From positions 1-34,714 of the forward strand of contig NZ_CABFVS010000019.1 of NCBI RefSeq assembly GCF_902150025.1: a stretch of DNA of 34,714 nt. Direction: 5' to 3'. The first letter of the stretch is position 1. The number at the start of each line of letters is the position of its first letter. A model generated the notes under the pieces. The model saw nothing but the letters and a program-made list of their open reading frames with translations, had not been told where the DNA came from and did not search any database. This stretch comes from Bartonella massiliensis. Its GTDB lineage: Bacteria > Pseudomonadota > Alphaproteobacteria > Rhizobiales > Rhizobiaceae. A program made the translations under genes and the position numbers. Of this stretch, positions 1 through 10,203 are shown piece after piece.

Positions 1-1326
1 CCCTCCTCTCTTTTTTTTCGAAAAAGAGGGACGAAAAAAATCAAAAAGGCGTTGTTTTATATCTTGCAAATAATAACGACGGACATCTTCATCCTTAATC
101 GTAAAAATTTGTTGTTTGAGTTGTTTTTCGAGTGTTGCTCGTGTTTCTGGAGTTTCAAAATGCTTTCCATAGGTAGCCCGCCACCATAAAAGCTCAATCA
201 AAGGAATTGCTTTTTGTAAAAAAGAAGAAAAAAGCTGTGCACCACCATCACAAACAATTTCATCGGGATCTTTTCCCTCTGGCAACAAAACAAAGCGCAC
301 ACAAACCCCAACTTTTAAAAGAGGCAATACTCGATCAGCAACACGAAAAGCAGCCTTTAAACCAGCATCATCGCCATCAAAACACAAAATAGGCTCCTTG
401 CCCATCTGCCATAAAAGCTCAATTTGCGCTTCCGTTAATGCTGTCCCTAAAGGCGCGACGACTCCTTCAAAACCGGCTTTAGTCAAGGCAATGACGTCCA
501 TATACCCCTCGACAACAAGCAGTGAATGATTTTTTTCATCGCCAACAAAGCGACTATTTTTACGAGCCGCTGCCGCATTATAAAGTATATTTCCTTTATG
601 AAATAGCACCGTTTCAGGGCTATTGAGATATTTTGCGCGTATCTCTTTCTCTAACGTACGTCCTCCAAAAGCCACTACACGTCCGCGCAAATCTTCGATA
701 GGAAACATAATGCGATTTCTAAATCGGTCATAAGAATCTACACTCTCCTCATGGACTGTGAGAAGTCCACATTCTTCCATTTGCTTTATTGAAACCCCCC
801 GAGCGATTAAAGCTTCTTTCAAAGCTGTACGCCTTGCCGGTGCAAAACCAATTTGAAAACGCTCTATGAGCTTTTGCGTAACACCACGTGCCTCCAGATA
901 ACGACGTGCTTGCGCACCTTCTTTATCATGTAAATGATGTTGAAAAAAATCTGTAGCAATTTTCATGACATCATAAAGGTCAGCTTTTTCCATTTGACGT
1001 TGATGACTTTGTGGATCCAAAATGGGTAATTTCATTCCTGCAAAATCAGCCAAACGTTCAACACTTTCTGAAAAGTGTAATCCATCAAGCTCGCACAAGA
1101 AGGTAAAAATATCACCGCTTACCCCACAACCAAAACAATAATAGCGCCCTTTATGATCATCACAATGAAAACTAGGTGTTTTCTCACCATGAAATGGACA
1201 ACAACACCAAAAATCTCCCCGTGAAGGCTTACTTTTTCGAGGATCAAAATCCACGCGTTGGCCAATCACTGTAGAAATTGGGAGTCTGCTACGTAGTTCA
1301 TCAAGAAAATCAGGCGGAAAACGCAT
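1..1326 (-). CDS. dnaG: DNA primase DnaG (3' end beyond window)
   Basis: DNA primase makes the RNA primers for replication and works with the DnaB helicase at the fork. My translation of the minus strand from the ATG at 1326 stays open for 442 codons to the window edge. The family is usually about 600-650 residues, so the helicase-binding C-terminal domain is outside. The N-terminal CHC2 zinc finger is visible (C43, H46, C64, C67). It is followed by the primase catalytic core with the TOPRIM signatures VVEGYMDV and FDGDDAG. The open frame at position 1 and the matching domain order show that it is cut by the window, not degraded. It diverges from the channel gene starting at 1447, leaving a 120-bp shared promoter region. 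Family identity is secure. Confidence 0.96.
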   Translation of the reverse strand, partial: MRFPPDFLDELRSRLPISTVIGQRVDFDPRKSKPSRGDFWCCCPFHGEKTPSFHCDDHKGRYYCFGCGVSGDIFTFLCELDGLHFSESVERLADFAGMKLPILDPQSHQRQMEKADLYDVMKIATDFFQHHLHDKEGAQARRYLEARGVTQKLIERFQIGFAPARRTALKEALIARGVSIKQMEECGLLTVHEESVDSYDRFRNRIMFPIEDLRGRVVAFGGRTLEKEIRAKYLNSPETVLFHKGNILYNAAAARKNSRFVGDEKNHSLLVVEGYMDVIALTKAGFEGVVAPLGTALTEAQIELLWQMGKEPILCFDGDDAGLKAAFRVADRVLPLLKVGVCVRFVLLPEGKDPDEIVCDGGAQLFSSFLQKAIPLIELLWWRATYGKHFETPETRATLEKQLKQQIFTIKDEDVRRYYLQDIKQRLFDFFRPSFSKKKRGG

Positions 1327-1446
1327 TATCTCTCACAGAGGTTAAAATTTCTTTTTTGCATATTTAACGACTTTAGAGCATAATTCCAAGACTTCCTTTT
1401 AAGCAGTTGTAAAATTTTAATCTCTTGAGAGCCTATAATTTTAAAA

Positions 1447-2679
1447 ATGGAGAATGAAAAAGTGATCGAATTTATTGTTCAATATCCGTGGTTGGAAACT
1501 ATTTCTTGGCTTATTATTCTTACGATAGTTGCCCTTTTAATCAACTTTGTAGGACGAAAATTACTTATTCACGGGGCAAAAAAGCTCTCTTCTTTCCTCC
1601 CCAAGAAGACAACGACCGATATTCAAAATGCTATTCAATACCTAGCGAATATCATTTCAGCCTTTATTCTTTCAACTGGTGTTAATTTTATCTCAACATT
1701 GCCCGATGCATTCAGCACCGTCATCAATAATGTTGCCAACGCCTTCATTATCTTTTTTGTTGTTCTAACAATTTCTTCTTGTCTCAATATCGTTAACATC
1801 CTTTACGAACAACGACCAACAGCACGCTTAAAACCAATAAAAGGCTATATTCAAATTGCTAAAATTGCACTTTTTGCTATTGCGGCAGTTTTAATGGTTG
1901 CCACATTAATTGACCGCTCTCCTCTTATTCTCTTCTCCGGTCTTGGTGCAATGGCCGCAGTTCTCATGTTAATTTTTCAAGATACACTTCTTTCTCTTGT
2001 TGCAGGCATTCAAATTTCATCCACCGATATGGTTCGTGTTGGTGATTGGATTGAAATTCCCAATCTCGGTGCCGATGGTGATGTTATTGAAATTGCCCTC
2101 CATACTGTTAAAGTTCAAAATTTCGACAACACCATCACCTCAGTTCCTATCCGTAAACTTGTAACTGACCCTTTTAAAAATTGGCGTGGAATGCAAGAAT
2201 CGGGTGGCAGACGCATCAAACGCTCCCTTTTTATTGATCAATCAAGTATCCGTTTTCTCACAGAAGAAGAACAAAAATACCTTTCCCGCTTTAATTTATT
2301 AGAAAATTATTTCATGCAAAAAAGAGCCGAAATTGATCAATGGAATGCTCAATTAGATAAAAATCCTGATGTTTTAGCCAATACGCGGCGTTTAACCAAC
2401 GTTGGAACTTTTCGTGCTTATGTTTTTGCTTATCTACAACAGCATATCAACATTAATCCCAATATGACCTTTATGGCACGACAACTCCCTCCTACAGAAA
2501 ATGGTTTACCCTTGGAAATCTATTGCTTTACGAATACCACCGTTTGGCTAGACTATGAACAAATTCAAGGTGATATTTTCGACCACTTTTATTCTATTCT
2601 TCCCAGTTTTGGTCTAAAGGTTTTTCAAAATCCAAGCGGTTATGATTTTAATCAAGCATTAAAAACAAAAGCGAAGTAA
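1447..2679 (+). CDS. MscS-family mechanosensitive channel, YbdG-like
   Basis: Small-conductance mechanosensitive channels release solutes when the inner membrane is stretched by hypo-osmotic shock. This 410-residue protein has several N-terminal hydrophobic segments (about residues 15-40, 65-85, 90-115, 135-160). A pore-lining helix with the small-residue pattern FSGLGAMAAVLMLIF follows near 165-180. The cytoplasmic beta domain comes next (VRVGDWIEIP, then GDVIEIALHTVKVQNFDNT). Length and the conserved segment near SVPIRKLVTDPFKNWRGM fit the E. coli YbdG (MscM) branch better than short MscS. The ATG at 1447 is the only start before the hydrophobic region. The transporter gene downstream begins 70 bp after its stop and may be co-transcribed. 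I am confident of the family; conductance and gating are not readable here. Confidence 0.9.
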   Translation: MENEKVIEFIVQYPWLETISWLIILTIVALLINFVGRKLLIHGAKKLSSFLPKKTTTDIQNAIQYLANIISAFILSTGVNFISTLPDAFSTVINNVANAFIIFFVVLTISSCLNIVNILYEQRPTARLKPIKGYIQIAKIALFAIAAVLMVATLIDRSPLILFSGLGAMAAVLMLIFQDTLLSLVAGIQISSTDMVRVGDWIEIPNLGADGDVIEIALHTVKVQNFDNTITSVPIRKLVTDPFKNWRGMQESGGRRIKRSLFIDQSSIRFLTEEEQKYLSRFNLLENYFMQKRAEIDQWNAQLDKNPDVLANTRRLTNVGTFRAYVFAYLQQHININPNMTFMARQLPPTENGLPLEIYCFTNTTVWLDYEQIQGDIFDHFYSILPSFGLKVFQNPSGYDFNQALKTKAK

Positions 2680-2749
2680 AAACAATAAACTTCAATTGAT
2701 CAATTTTGAGTCAACCATACTCATACACAACAAAGAAAGAACAAGTATC

Positions 2750-4456
2750 ATGAATGGTTCATTGGTACTCCTCCATCTGGCTGGCGCTATTTCTCTCCTT
2801 CTTTGGGCAACACGCATGGTGCGCACAGGAATTGAACGCGCCTATGGCGACAAGCTTAAATATAACATGCGGCACGTCATTTCAAAACCATTGTTTGCTG
2901 TAAGTTTTGGACTTTTTACAGCGATGATTTTACAAAGCTCTACAGCCATAACGCTTCTCGTTGGCTCTTTTGTTGAATCTGGTTTTGTCTCTGGAGTAGC
3001 AGGGCTTATGGCTGTACGTGGAGGAGAATTAGGATCAGCACTTGTTGTTAAAATTCTCACCTATGATCTCACACTTGTTGTCCCCCTTTGTCTTTTAATT
3101 GGCACTTGTATCTTCATGACAACACAAAAACGTGAATGGCGCCAAATAGGACGTATTGTCATTGGTATTGGTCTTTTAATTTTGTCTTTACAAATGATCA
3201 GCACAGCAACAGAACCTTTACGCGATAGCGAAGTTTTGCCAAGCATCATTCGTTACCTTTCAACCGATCCTGTGTCCACTTTTTTATTGGCTGCAGCTTT
3301 AACCTACCTCTTACATTCGTCCATTGCAGGAATCATTTTGCTGGTCAATTTTGCCAACTACAATCTTATCCATACGCAACTTTGCGTTATCATGGTTCTT
3401 GGTGTTAACTTTGGCTCTTCTCTTATCGCCCCCCTTTTAACACGCAATGCTTCTCCAAATACCCGGCTCGTTCCCTTAGGAAATTTGCTCATGCGTGGCG
3501 CTGGCTCAATCCTTGTACTGATCTTATTTCTCACCTTTCAGCCCCCCATCACATGGCTTGGCAACGACGCCCCTACTCAAGTCATCAATGCCCATATCAT
3601 TTTTAATGTTTTCATTCTCTTTGCTGGAATACCGCTTTCAAAATGGGTTTTAAAATTGACCACTCAAATTGTTCAGATAAGTGCAAGAAAAACGCAAACC
3701 GATAAAACGCTCAATTTATCGGAGCAAACAGCTCTTGATGAGAGTGTTCTTGAACGCCCTACTCTCGCCCTTTCCAATGTCATGCGTGAGGTTATTCATA
3801 TTTGTGATCTTGTCGACATCATGCTCGAAAAAATCATGGGACTTTATGAAAAGCCTGATCCTAATATTATTGCTGAACTCAATCAACTAAACACCATATT
3901 GGACAAAAAACATATCGCCATTAAGCTTTATCTTGCACGATTAGCAGGACAAAAATTATCGGATGAAGAAGCTCTTCAAACGCAGGAACTTCTAGGCGCC
4001 TGTATAAAATTAGACCAAGCAGGCGATATCATTATTCATAATATGCTGATGCTGATTAAAAAGAAACAACAAAAAGGATTAAAGTTCAGCAGTGAAGGCT
4101 GGGGGGATCTTCTTCGTTTTCATGCCATTGTACTAGCCAATGCGCATATCGCATTTAATGTTCTTGTCTCCCGTGATACACACACGGCTCATCTATTGGT
4201 CCAAAAAAAAGATCAGCTACGAAACTTAGAAAAAGAGATGAGTTTAAAACATTTCAAACGCTTGCGTGAAGGAGATCTTAAAAATGTAGAATCATCCAGT
4301 CTTCATCTCGATACTGTTCGTGACCTCAAACAAATTAACTCTCTGTTGACATCAATGATCTATCCTATTTTAGAAGAACAGGGACTTCTGCAAAGTTCGC
4401 GCCTACGCAATCCTGCGGAAGAAGAATCTACTGAAGAAAAGACAGAACAACCTTAA
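2750..4456 (+). CDS. Na/Pi-cotransporter family protein with PhoU-like C-terminus
   Basis: The protein resembles the Na+/phosphate cotransporter (NptA/YjbB-type) family of inner-membrane proteins. It has the duplicated hydrophobic Na/Pi repeat. The first copy covers roughly residues 5-135 and contains the family's QSSTA signature; the second covers roughly 175-300, with LHSSIAG at the equivalent position. From about residue 335 it becomes hydrophilic and helical, like the PhoU-type domain of this family. The frame is open from a TTG at 2696. I chose the ATG at 2750 because the hydrophobic domain begins there (MNGSLVLLHLAGA) and the extra upstream residues look non-coding. The product is then 568 residues. 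The substrate is probably phosphate, but this family also includes proteins of unproven transport function. Confidence 0.85.
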   Translation: MNGSLVLLHLAGAISLLLWATRMVRTGIERAYGDKLKYNMRHVISKPLFAVSFGLFTAMILQSSTAITLLVGSFVESGFVSGVAGLMAVRGGELGSALVVKILTYDLTLVVPLCLLIGTCIFMTTQKREWRQIGRIVIGIGLLILSLQMISTATEPLRDSEVLPSIIRYLSTDPVSTFLLAAALTYLLHSSIAGIILLVNFANYNLIHTQLCVIMVLGVNFGSSLIAPLLTRNASPNTRLVPLGNLLMRGAGSILVLILFLTFQPPITWLGNDAPTQVINAHIIFNVFILFAGIPLSKWVLKLTTQIVQISARKTQTDKTLNLSEQTALDESVLERPTLALSNVMREVIHICDLVDIMLEKIMGLYEKPDPNIIAELNQLNTILDKKHIAIKLYLARLAGQKLSDEEALQTQELLGACIKLDQAGDIIIHNMLMLIKKKQQKGLKFSSEGWGDLLRFHAIVLANAHIAFNVLVSRDTHTAHLLVQKKDQLRNLEKEMSLKHFKRLREGDLKNVESSSLHLDTVRDLKQINSLLTSMIYPILEEQGLLQSSRLRNPAEEESTEEKTEQP

Positions 4457-5721
4457 ACTTTAAAAATAAATCAAACAAAAAATACATCCCATCCATGATA
4501 AGGTTTTGACATTCAAATACCTTGCTTAATAAGTTTAATTAAATATTTTATGATTATTTAAATGAGCTCTCTTCAAGAGCGTAAATTGCTTTCATTTTTA
4601 ATCTATTCATAATGAATGCCTCAAAATCATTTATTTGTACTTCTACAAACGATTTGCCCATATAGTAGAATAAAGCTCTTGAAAAAAATGCCTCACCTTT
4701 TCAAAGCAAAGACTGTGTGCCATATAAAGCAAGATATTGATGTAATGATAGCTTACTCCCTATCATTCTCCTTATCATTGAATGAGCCCCCCGAATAAGG
4801 TGAGACTGTCTCATTCTAAATCTGTTCCCTGTTAAATCTAATCAAAACCATCCGCTTGCACGTCAAAAGCAGGGGATCCTGCGTAGAGTAAAACTGTACA
4901 GAGCAATATACAAAAAAAGACTTAACACGCCTCTTATAAACCGTCTTAAAAACCAAGAACTGTTATCACATTCGTGGCCCGTATGCGATGGTGCCGGCTT
5001 GCTCTTTTATAAAGCCTAAAGATGGAGGTAATCAATGAATTTACCCCCTTCACGAGCGCCGTCGTAAAGTGAGACTTAGACGTATTGAGAAAGATATCTA
5101 TAAGGAGATGACAAAAAATATGATCGTGCTAGCCTCAATTCACCGTGTCAAAAAGCCACCACTTCACAGGAGCAGGCATAATAAAAAAATACCGATAAGC
5201 CATGCAAAACCTCACGCAATGACAAGATTTATGTCAATAAACATTTATTATATAAATATTTTTAGTGATTGAACTTATTCAGCATTTTATTACAGATTAA
5301 CAAAATAGTTTTAGTCTCGTTTCAAACAATATTGATATCAATTAGCAAACTCAAAATCTTTAAATATCCATTTGACATATTATTTTAATCATAATTATTT
5401 TTTCAAAACTTGAGAAAGAAAGAGCATTAAAAAGTTGATAAATACACTTTATACACTATTAAAATATTTTTACCAATATTCACTTTTTTAGATTCATATT
5501 TCCAAATTAAATAAACTATTTACGAAATAAAATTTGTTATATATATTTATATTATTATTTATTCTACATAATATAAATATGTATATTATTTTAATATACA
5601 GGAAAGAAATAAGTAAAATATCTAACAGAAATATCCTTTCCTCTGAGTAAAGAAGGAATAAACCTTGATCTTTACAAAGTTTACTCTAGTTACAATCTAA
5701 GTTCAGGCAAAGGAGAGTATC
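4457..5721. other. Gene-poor spacer of 1.3 kb
   Basis: I see no intact gene here. The short open frames at 4616-4798 and 5069-5272 lack convincing ribosome binding sites. The second is explained by the integrase relic annotated separately at 4978-5196. The stretch 5270-5640 is extremely AT-rich and has no coding pattern. The last 60 bases carry the leader of the small membrane protein gene that starts at 5722. Confidence 0.6.
4978..5196 (+). pseudogene. Decayed N-terminal fragment of a phage-type tyrosine integrase
   Basis: Translating in two neighbouring frames gives CDGAGLLFYK, then KPKDGGNQ, a stop, IYPLHERRRKVRL, and later MIVLASIHRVKKPPLHRSRH. This follows the N-terminal arm-binding domain (DUF4102 type) of tyrosine integrases: a DGxGL motif, a lysine-glycine turn, then a W-x-YR-x-x-x-GRRR-x-M-x-LG strand and an ALxSIxRxGKDP-like helix. 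One frameshift and one stop codon break it, and I see nothing of the central or catalytic domains. Its composition is more GC-rich than the spacer around it. It is probably the footprint of an old mobile element. The match is by motif memory, so a profile search is needed for proof. Confidence 0.5.
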
Positions 5722-5973
5722 ATGGAAAATGCAAACATCGGTTGGATTGCAGCTATTATTATCGGCGGGATTGCAGGTTGGGCTGCACAGTATATTATGA
5801 AAAGCCAAACAGGAATATTATTAAATATTATCCTAGGGATTATTGGCGCTGCGTTAGCCAGCTTCCTTTTTAGTCTTTTAGGCGTAAGTTTTGCTGGTTG
5901 GCTGGGTTACCTTATTTCAGGTTTTATAGGAGCCTGTATTCTTATATGGATAGGAAGAAAGATTCGATCATAG
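5722..5973 (+). CDS. GlsB/YeaQ/YmgE-family small membrane protein
   Basis: An 83-residue, almost wholly hydrophobic protein with the glycine-rich helix pattern of the transglycosylase-associated (GlsB/YeaQ/YmgE) family, which is linked to stress responses. Three membrane segments are apparent (about 6-27, 29-53 and 58-79). The first has IIIGGIAGWAAQYIM and the second LLNIILGIIGAALASFLFSL, and the protein ends in a basic tail (GRKIRS). Length is normal for the family. A good Shine-Dalgarno sequence, AAAGGAGAG, lies just before the ATG. It stands alone, with long non-coding spacers on both sides. The biochemical role of the family is not settled. Confidence 0.9.
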   Translation: MENANIGWIAAIIIGGIAGWAAQYIMKSQTGILLNIILGIIGAALASFLFSLLGVSFAGWLGYLISGFIGACILIWIGRKIRS

Positions 5974-7114
5974 AGCATTTATTTATTCAATCACCTCTTG
6001 GGATTCAATAAAACAATTGGAATATTTTGAAATATTTCGGGGGTAATACATTGCTACCATTTTTGATAGGATGATCAGATGATTAAGCTATGAATTTCTA
6101 GCAGAGATCACCATACATCTTATGAATGAAAAGCAGTAAAACTTGATCATCCACCCTTCCATATCTACACTCTACGTATATCAGGAGGGGTGTATGTATT
6201 ATTTTAATGAAATACAAACTTATTTTTGTACTGTGTTTTTGCACCAAATGTGCAAATCCAGTACATCTGAGCTATCAGAGCAATAGGTTACAAAAATCAA
6301 TAATGATGATTAAAAATCCCATCACATAAACTTAAAGCCTATACACTTCATTAACAAACTCATTTTTGCTAAAAAAACGAAGAGTTCTTTTGCATTCTTA
6401 AGAGATAAAAGATATGAAGTAAGCGTAAAAAAATGTTTTTCGTATGCGAAATAAAAAATAAACGCTCTAAGTTTAATATGTGCTTCTTTTCCATATTTGT
6501 TATTCTTTATCGATTCAAGAATATTTGAAGTAATTTAATATAAAATTTAAGTAATGATGCATTATTTAAAATTAATTTAAAACATACTAATAGTATATGT
6601 ATAAATATATATAAATTTTAAGCGTTCTATAAATATAATAAATTTCTACAATTGCAATAAAATAAGCTATTTTAAATAGCTTGCAATTTGCAATATAATT
6701 TTACTTTTTTTAAGTATAAAATAAGGACTTTACGCCTCTTAAAATTTTCTCTTTATATCGTCTTACATAGATGAATTCTTCCTCTCTTTTTCCTATGCAT
6801 TACAAACGAATGTTAAAGCACAAAATACTTTATCCATTCCCCCGTATTATCAAGAAAATTCTATTATATATTGTATGAAAACGCTTTAAATAACGCATAC
6901 ATTATTTTCGCCTTTAAATGAAAATGATCCTATACTGGACTTTCCGCATATTTTCTTTTAAAGATTTTCTTTAAAGATCTTTGGTTCAATTTTTCCTTTA
7001 ATATTTTTCCTGTTAAAATCTTGCTGCTTTTATACGCTTGTATTACAATAGAACCATCTCTTTAGCTCACTCAGCATAACATACGAAATAGAATTTTAGA
7101 TGCGGAGTAAAATG
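5974..7114. other. Gene-poor AT-rich spacer of 1.1 kb
   Basis: No open frame of convincing length, start or codon pattern is present on either strand. Much of 6480-6720 is very AT-rich. I find no tRNA-like fold and no repeat longer than a few bases. The last 100 bases should hold the ubiC promoter, but no promoter pair stands out from the AT background. Confidence 0.5.
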
Positions 7115-7624
7115 ATGTCTGACCTTGAAGATTCCATCTTACCACCTCTAAAATGGCTCCTTGACCAAAATCCTCCTGTACCAGAAAATATTCGCGATTG
7201 GCTCATGGAAACAGGCTCGATGACACTTCGATTAAAAAAATACTGCACTTGTCTCCAAGTTCAACCACAACGCGAATGTTTTATTACGCGAGATAAATTA
7301 AAAGAAGAAGCAGAACACCTTCCCGAAAGTACGCGTTATTGGCTCCGTGAAATCATATTGATGGGAGATAATAAACCCTGGCTCCTTGGACGAACCGTCA
7401 TTCCACAAGAAACCCTTCACCACAATCAAGCCTTGATGCATTTAGGAACTGTTCCCCTAGGACACTATTTATTTAACAGTGGCAATCTAACCCGCGATTA
7501 CATTCATATTGGCCAACAAGGTGCGCTATGGGCACGCCGTTCCCGTTTGCGGCTAACCGGTAAACCATTGTTACTAACTGAGCTATTTTTAAAAGATTCA
7601 CCACCGTATCTCCGCCATAAATAG
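7115..7624 (+). CDS. ubiC: Chorismate--pyruvate lyase UbiC
   Basis: UbiC removes pyruvate from chorismate to give 4-hydroxybenzoate, the ring precursor of ubiquinone. Counting from the ATG at 7115, the 169-residue product matches the family length (E. coli 165). Family blocks are all present: a GSMTLRL segment at 34-40, [20 protein letters not shown] at 78-97 (R78 corresponds to the conserved active-site Arg), a PLG turn at 114-116, and WARRSRLRL leading to TELFL with E156 as the catalytic Glu. The frame is open upstream to an ATG at 7100. I prefer 7115 because GGAG at 7104-7107 sits seven bases before it; an adjacent ATG at 7112 is also possible. The gene stands alone. No ubiA is nearby in the window. 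Confidence 0.9.
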   Translation: MSDLEDSILPPLKWLLDQNPPVPENIRDWLMETGSMTLRLKKYCTCLQVQPQRECFITRDKLKEEAEHLPESTRYWLREIILMGDNKPWLLGRTVIPQETLHHNQALMHLGTVPLGHYLFNSGNLTRDYIHIGQQGALWARRSRLRLTGKPLLLTELFLKDSPPYLRHK

Positions 7625-8272
7625 AGAATACTCATTTTATACTGCCTAATTTATCGATTTTATATAGCTTATAAACACTTTAAACCAGAAAAAAGAATTT
7701 CAAAATCATCCCAACATAGATTACAAACAAGGATTTCTTTTCAAAATATCTTTTCATCTCAGCTTAAAAATGTTCCCCACAACAAGCGTTTTAAAGTCCT
7801 GCCTTCCTTATCACAATCATGAAAACCAGCGCTTGAATTAAGAAAATACGCGCCATATTGATAAAATCATCCAGATTAAATCTTCTTGCCAAATAATCAC
7901 CACTCTTGGAAAACAAGAGTAACTCTTTATCAAATAAACGCTTTGCATCATCAAAAAAACAACAATACACGCCTACAAAAATTTTGAAATTTGGATGAAT
8001 TTGCTTTTTCTCATCATCCTATTTTTTTATTTTTAACATTGAAGACAATAAATCTTCTTCACAGTAAAAAACTATAATCTTTTTATTTTTTAATGATGTA
8101 ATAGCGTTAAAGAACAGAAAAATATAAGATAAAAAAAGTTTGTTCATTTCAAAGGAATATTTTTTTAATAAGAGCTTTATGTACAAGATCAATACCACTG
8201 ACCAATATTCTACGGACAGATAAAGTCCTTAAACAATAAAATATTTCCTAATTCCTTTAAATTGATTAAGAT
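7625..8272. other. Intergenic spacer, no gene seen
   Basis: This 650-bp stretch lies between the convergent ubiC and yqeY-like genes. Stops are frequent in all frames I checked, and I recognise no protein relic. A short run with a less AT-rich composition (about 7760-7930) could be old coding sequence, but its translations match nothing I know. Confidence 0.45.
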
Positions 8273-8725
8273 CTATTGCAATTTTTTACGAAGACTATTG
8301 CACACTTTAGAAAAATTCATTTGCCCCGCATACCGTTCCTTAAGCCATGCCATCACCTTACCGATATCACGTAATTTTTCAGCTTTTGTTTGTGCTAAAG
8401 CTTCACAAATAACATCTTCTACTTCCGTCTCTTTAAGCTGATAGGGAAGAAATTCACGAATAACTTCTATTTCTGCTTGTTCTCTCTCTGCTAATTCCAA
8501 GCAACCAGACTCTTTATACACACGCATTAAAGCTTCACGCTGTTGAAGCATTTTTGTGAAAACAGACTGTATCTGCTGATCATCTACTTCTAACTTGCCT
8601 TCATCAAAATAAAGAATATCACGATCCCTAACTGCAGCATTCATTAAACGAAGTGTAGCAAGACGCACACTATCTTGCGCTTTCAAAGCAGCCTTAAGAG
8701 CCCCATCAATCTGGTCACGCAACAT
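8273..8725 (-). CDS. GatB/YqeY domain protein
   Basis: A 150-residue protein of the YqeY family. YqeY resembles the tRNA-binding tail domain of the GatB subunit of Asp/Glu-tRNA amidotransferase but occurs alone, and its function is not well defined. Family features include the early MLRDQIDGALKAALKAQD helix, the block RLATLRLMNAAVRDRDI, and a middle EIEVIREFLPYQL motif. The C-terminal half has DIGKVMAWLKERYAGQ. The frame is open to a TTG at 8737. I chose the ATG at 8725 because GGATAAG lies just upstream, and this start agrees with family proteins. It is divergent from carA, an arrangement I recall from other Rhizobiales. Confidence 0.9.
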   Translation of the reverse strand: MLRDQIDGALKAALKAQDSVRLATLRLMNAAVRDRDILYFDEGKLEVDDQQIQSVFTKMLQQREALMRVYKESGCLELAEREQAEIEVIREFLPYQLKETEVEDVICEALAQTKAEKLRDIGKVMAWLKERYAGQMNFSKVCNSLRKKLQ

Positions 8726-9006
8726 AAACTTATCCAATTTTGTTTAAGCAGAAAGCGCCTTTTAACCAATCTTTATCCATCTTGCAATGCAGAATAAAAA
8801 ATAATTAAGAATGCAATCTTATGAAAAAATAAAAACAAGACTTTACCTCTTTATGGAATGACCTTATACTTTCTAATTTAAGCAGAACATGACTAGAATA
8901 ATAGACACAGCATCTGTTAGAGGTATGATTTTTTTGTAAAGTTGATCATTATACTTTTCAGAAAATAACATGATGCCTTTCAGAAAATAAATTGTGGATA
9001 CACACT
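8726..9006. promoter_or_regulatory. Divergent promoter region, yqeY-like / carA
   Basis: This 281-bp region separates two divergent genes and should hold both promoters. The 13-base sequence TTTCAGAAAATAA occurs twice in direct orientation at 8956-8968 and 8978-8990, a spacing of 22 bp (about two helical turns), immediately upstream of carA. That could be a protein-binding pair, but nothing links it to a known regulator. Confidence 0.35.
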
Positions 9007-10203
9007 ATGATACAGACGATTTCATCTCACAGCCCTTGGAGTATCAGCAAACCTACAGCCCTTTTAGTCTTAGCGGATGGAACCGTCATTGAAGGTAAAG
9101 GAGCAGGTGCGACGGGTATTGCTGAAGCTGAAGTGTGTTTTAATACCGCCATCACCGGCTATGAAGAAATCCTCACAGATCCATCATACACACAACAAAT
9201 CGTTAATTTTACTTTTCCTCATATAGGAAATGTAGGGACCAATAGTGAAGATATTGAAGCACTTACCCCTCTTAACCATCACAGTGCTGTTGGCGCTATT
9301 TTCAAGGCAGATATCACTCATCCCTCAAATTATCGTGCCAATGAAAACTTTCATCAATGGCTTAAAATGCGTAAAATTATTGCACTTTGTGGTATTGATA
9401 CACGTGCACTCACAATTCTTATTCGTGAGAAAGGTGCACAAAATGCTGTTATTGCGCATGATTCTGATGGAAATTTTGATATTTCTTCTTTAAAAAAACG
9501 TGCACAAAAATGGCATGGTCTTGTTAATCTTGACCTTACGAAAGAAGTAACCTCTCAATCACCAATGCAATGGGATGAAGAACCATGGCGTTGGAATAAA
9601 GGGTATGGCACAAACAATGTGCACAATCTTCATATCGTTGCCATTGACTATGGTATTAAACGCAACATTCTTCGTCTTATAGCGACGCAAAAAGCACGCA
9701 TTACTGTTGTGCCGGCTCACACAACGGCAAAAGAAATCTTGGCCATGAATCCTGATGGGGTTTTTCTTTCCAATGGCCCCGGCGATCCCGCAGCAACAGC
9801 TCAATATGCACTCCCAACAATCAACACATTGATTGATCATAATTTACCGATTTTTGGAATATGTCTTGGTCATCAACTTCTTGCTCTGGCAGTTGGCGCA
9901 AAAACCGTAAAAATGCACCAAGGACATCATGGCGCCAACCACCCCGTTAAAGACCTTAACACTGGAAAAGTTGAGATTGTATCAATGAATCATGGTTTTG
10001 CTGTCGATGCAACCTCTTTACCAAAATATGTTCAAGAAACACATATTTCTCTCTTTGATGGTTCAAACTGTGGTATTCGAATCATTGGAAAACCTGTTTT
10101 TTCTGTTCAATATCACCCTGAAGCTTCTCCTGGACCACAAGATAGCTACTACCTCTTTGAGCATTTTTCTGATCTCATTATGAATTATAAAAAAATATCT
10201 TAA
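9007..10203 (+). CDS. carA: Carbamoyl-phosphate synthase small subunit CarA
   Basis: CarA hydrolyses glutamine and passes the ammonia to CarB, which makes carbamoyl phosphate for arginine and pyrimidine synthesis. The 398-residue product has the CarA N-terminal domain (TALLVLADGTVIEG, then CFNTAITGYEEILTDPSY). A class I glutamine amidotransferase domain follows, with nucleophile C286 in FGICLGHQ and the H370/E372 pair in QYHPEASPGP. An IALCGIDTRALT segment near the middle is also typical. The frame opens at a TTG at 8992; I chose the ATG at 9007, giving the usual length, although no strong ribosome binding site precedes either. No carB lies nearby, so the two subunits are encoded apart. A 16-bp perfect palindrome at 10230-10245 follows the stop. 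Confidence 0.96.
   Translation: MIQTISSHSPWSISKPTALLVLADGTVIEGKGAGATGIAEAEVCFNTAITGYEEILTDPSYTQQIVNFTFPHIGNVGTNSEDIEALTPLNHHSAVGAIFKADITHPSNYRANENFHQWLKMRKIIALCGIDTRALTILIREKGAQNAVIAHDSDGNFDISSLKKRAQKWHGLVNLDLTKEVTSQSPMQWDEEPWRWNKGYGTNNVHNLHIVAIDYGIKRNILRLIATQKARITVVPAHTTAKEILAMNPDGVFLSNGPGDPAATAQYALPTINTLIDHNLPIFGICLGHQLLALAVGAKTVKMHQGHHGANHPVKDLNTGKVEIVSMNHGFAVDATSLPKYVQETHISLFDGSNCGIRIIGKPVFSVQYHPEASPGPQDSYYLFEHFSDLIMNYKKIS

Noticed and set aside
2696..2749. Longer N-terminus of the Na/Pi protein from TTG 2696
   Set aside because: The extra 18 residues are not family-like and no ribosome binding site precedes the TTG.
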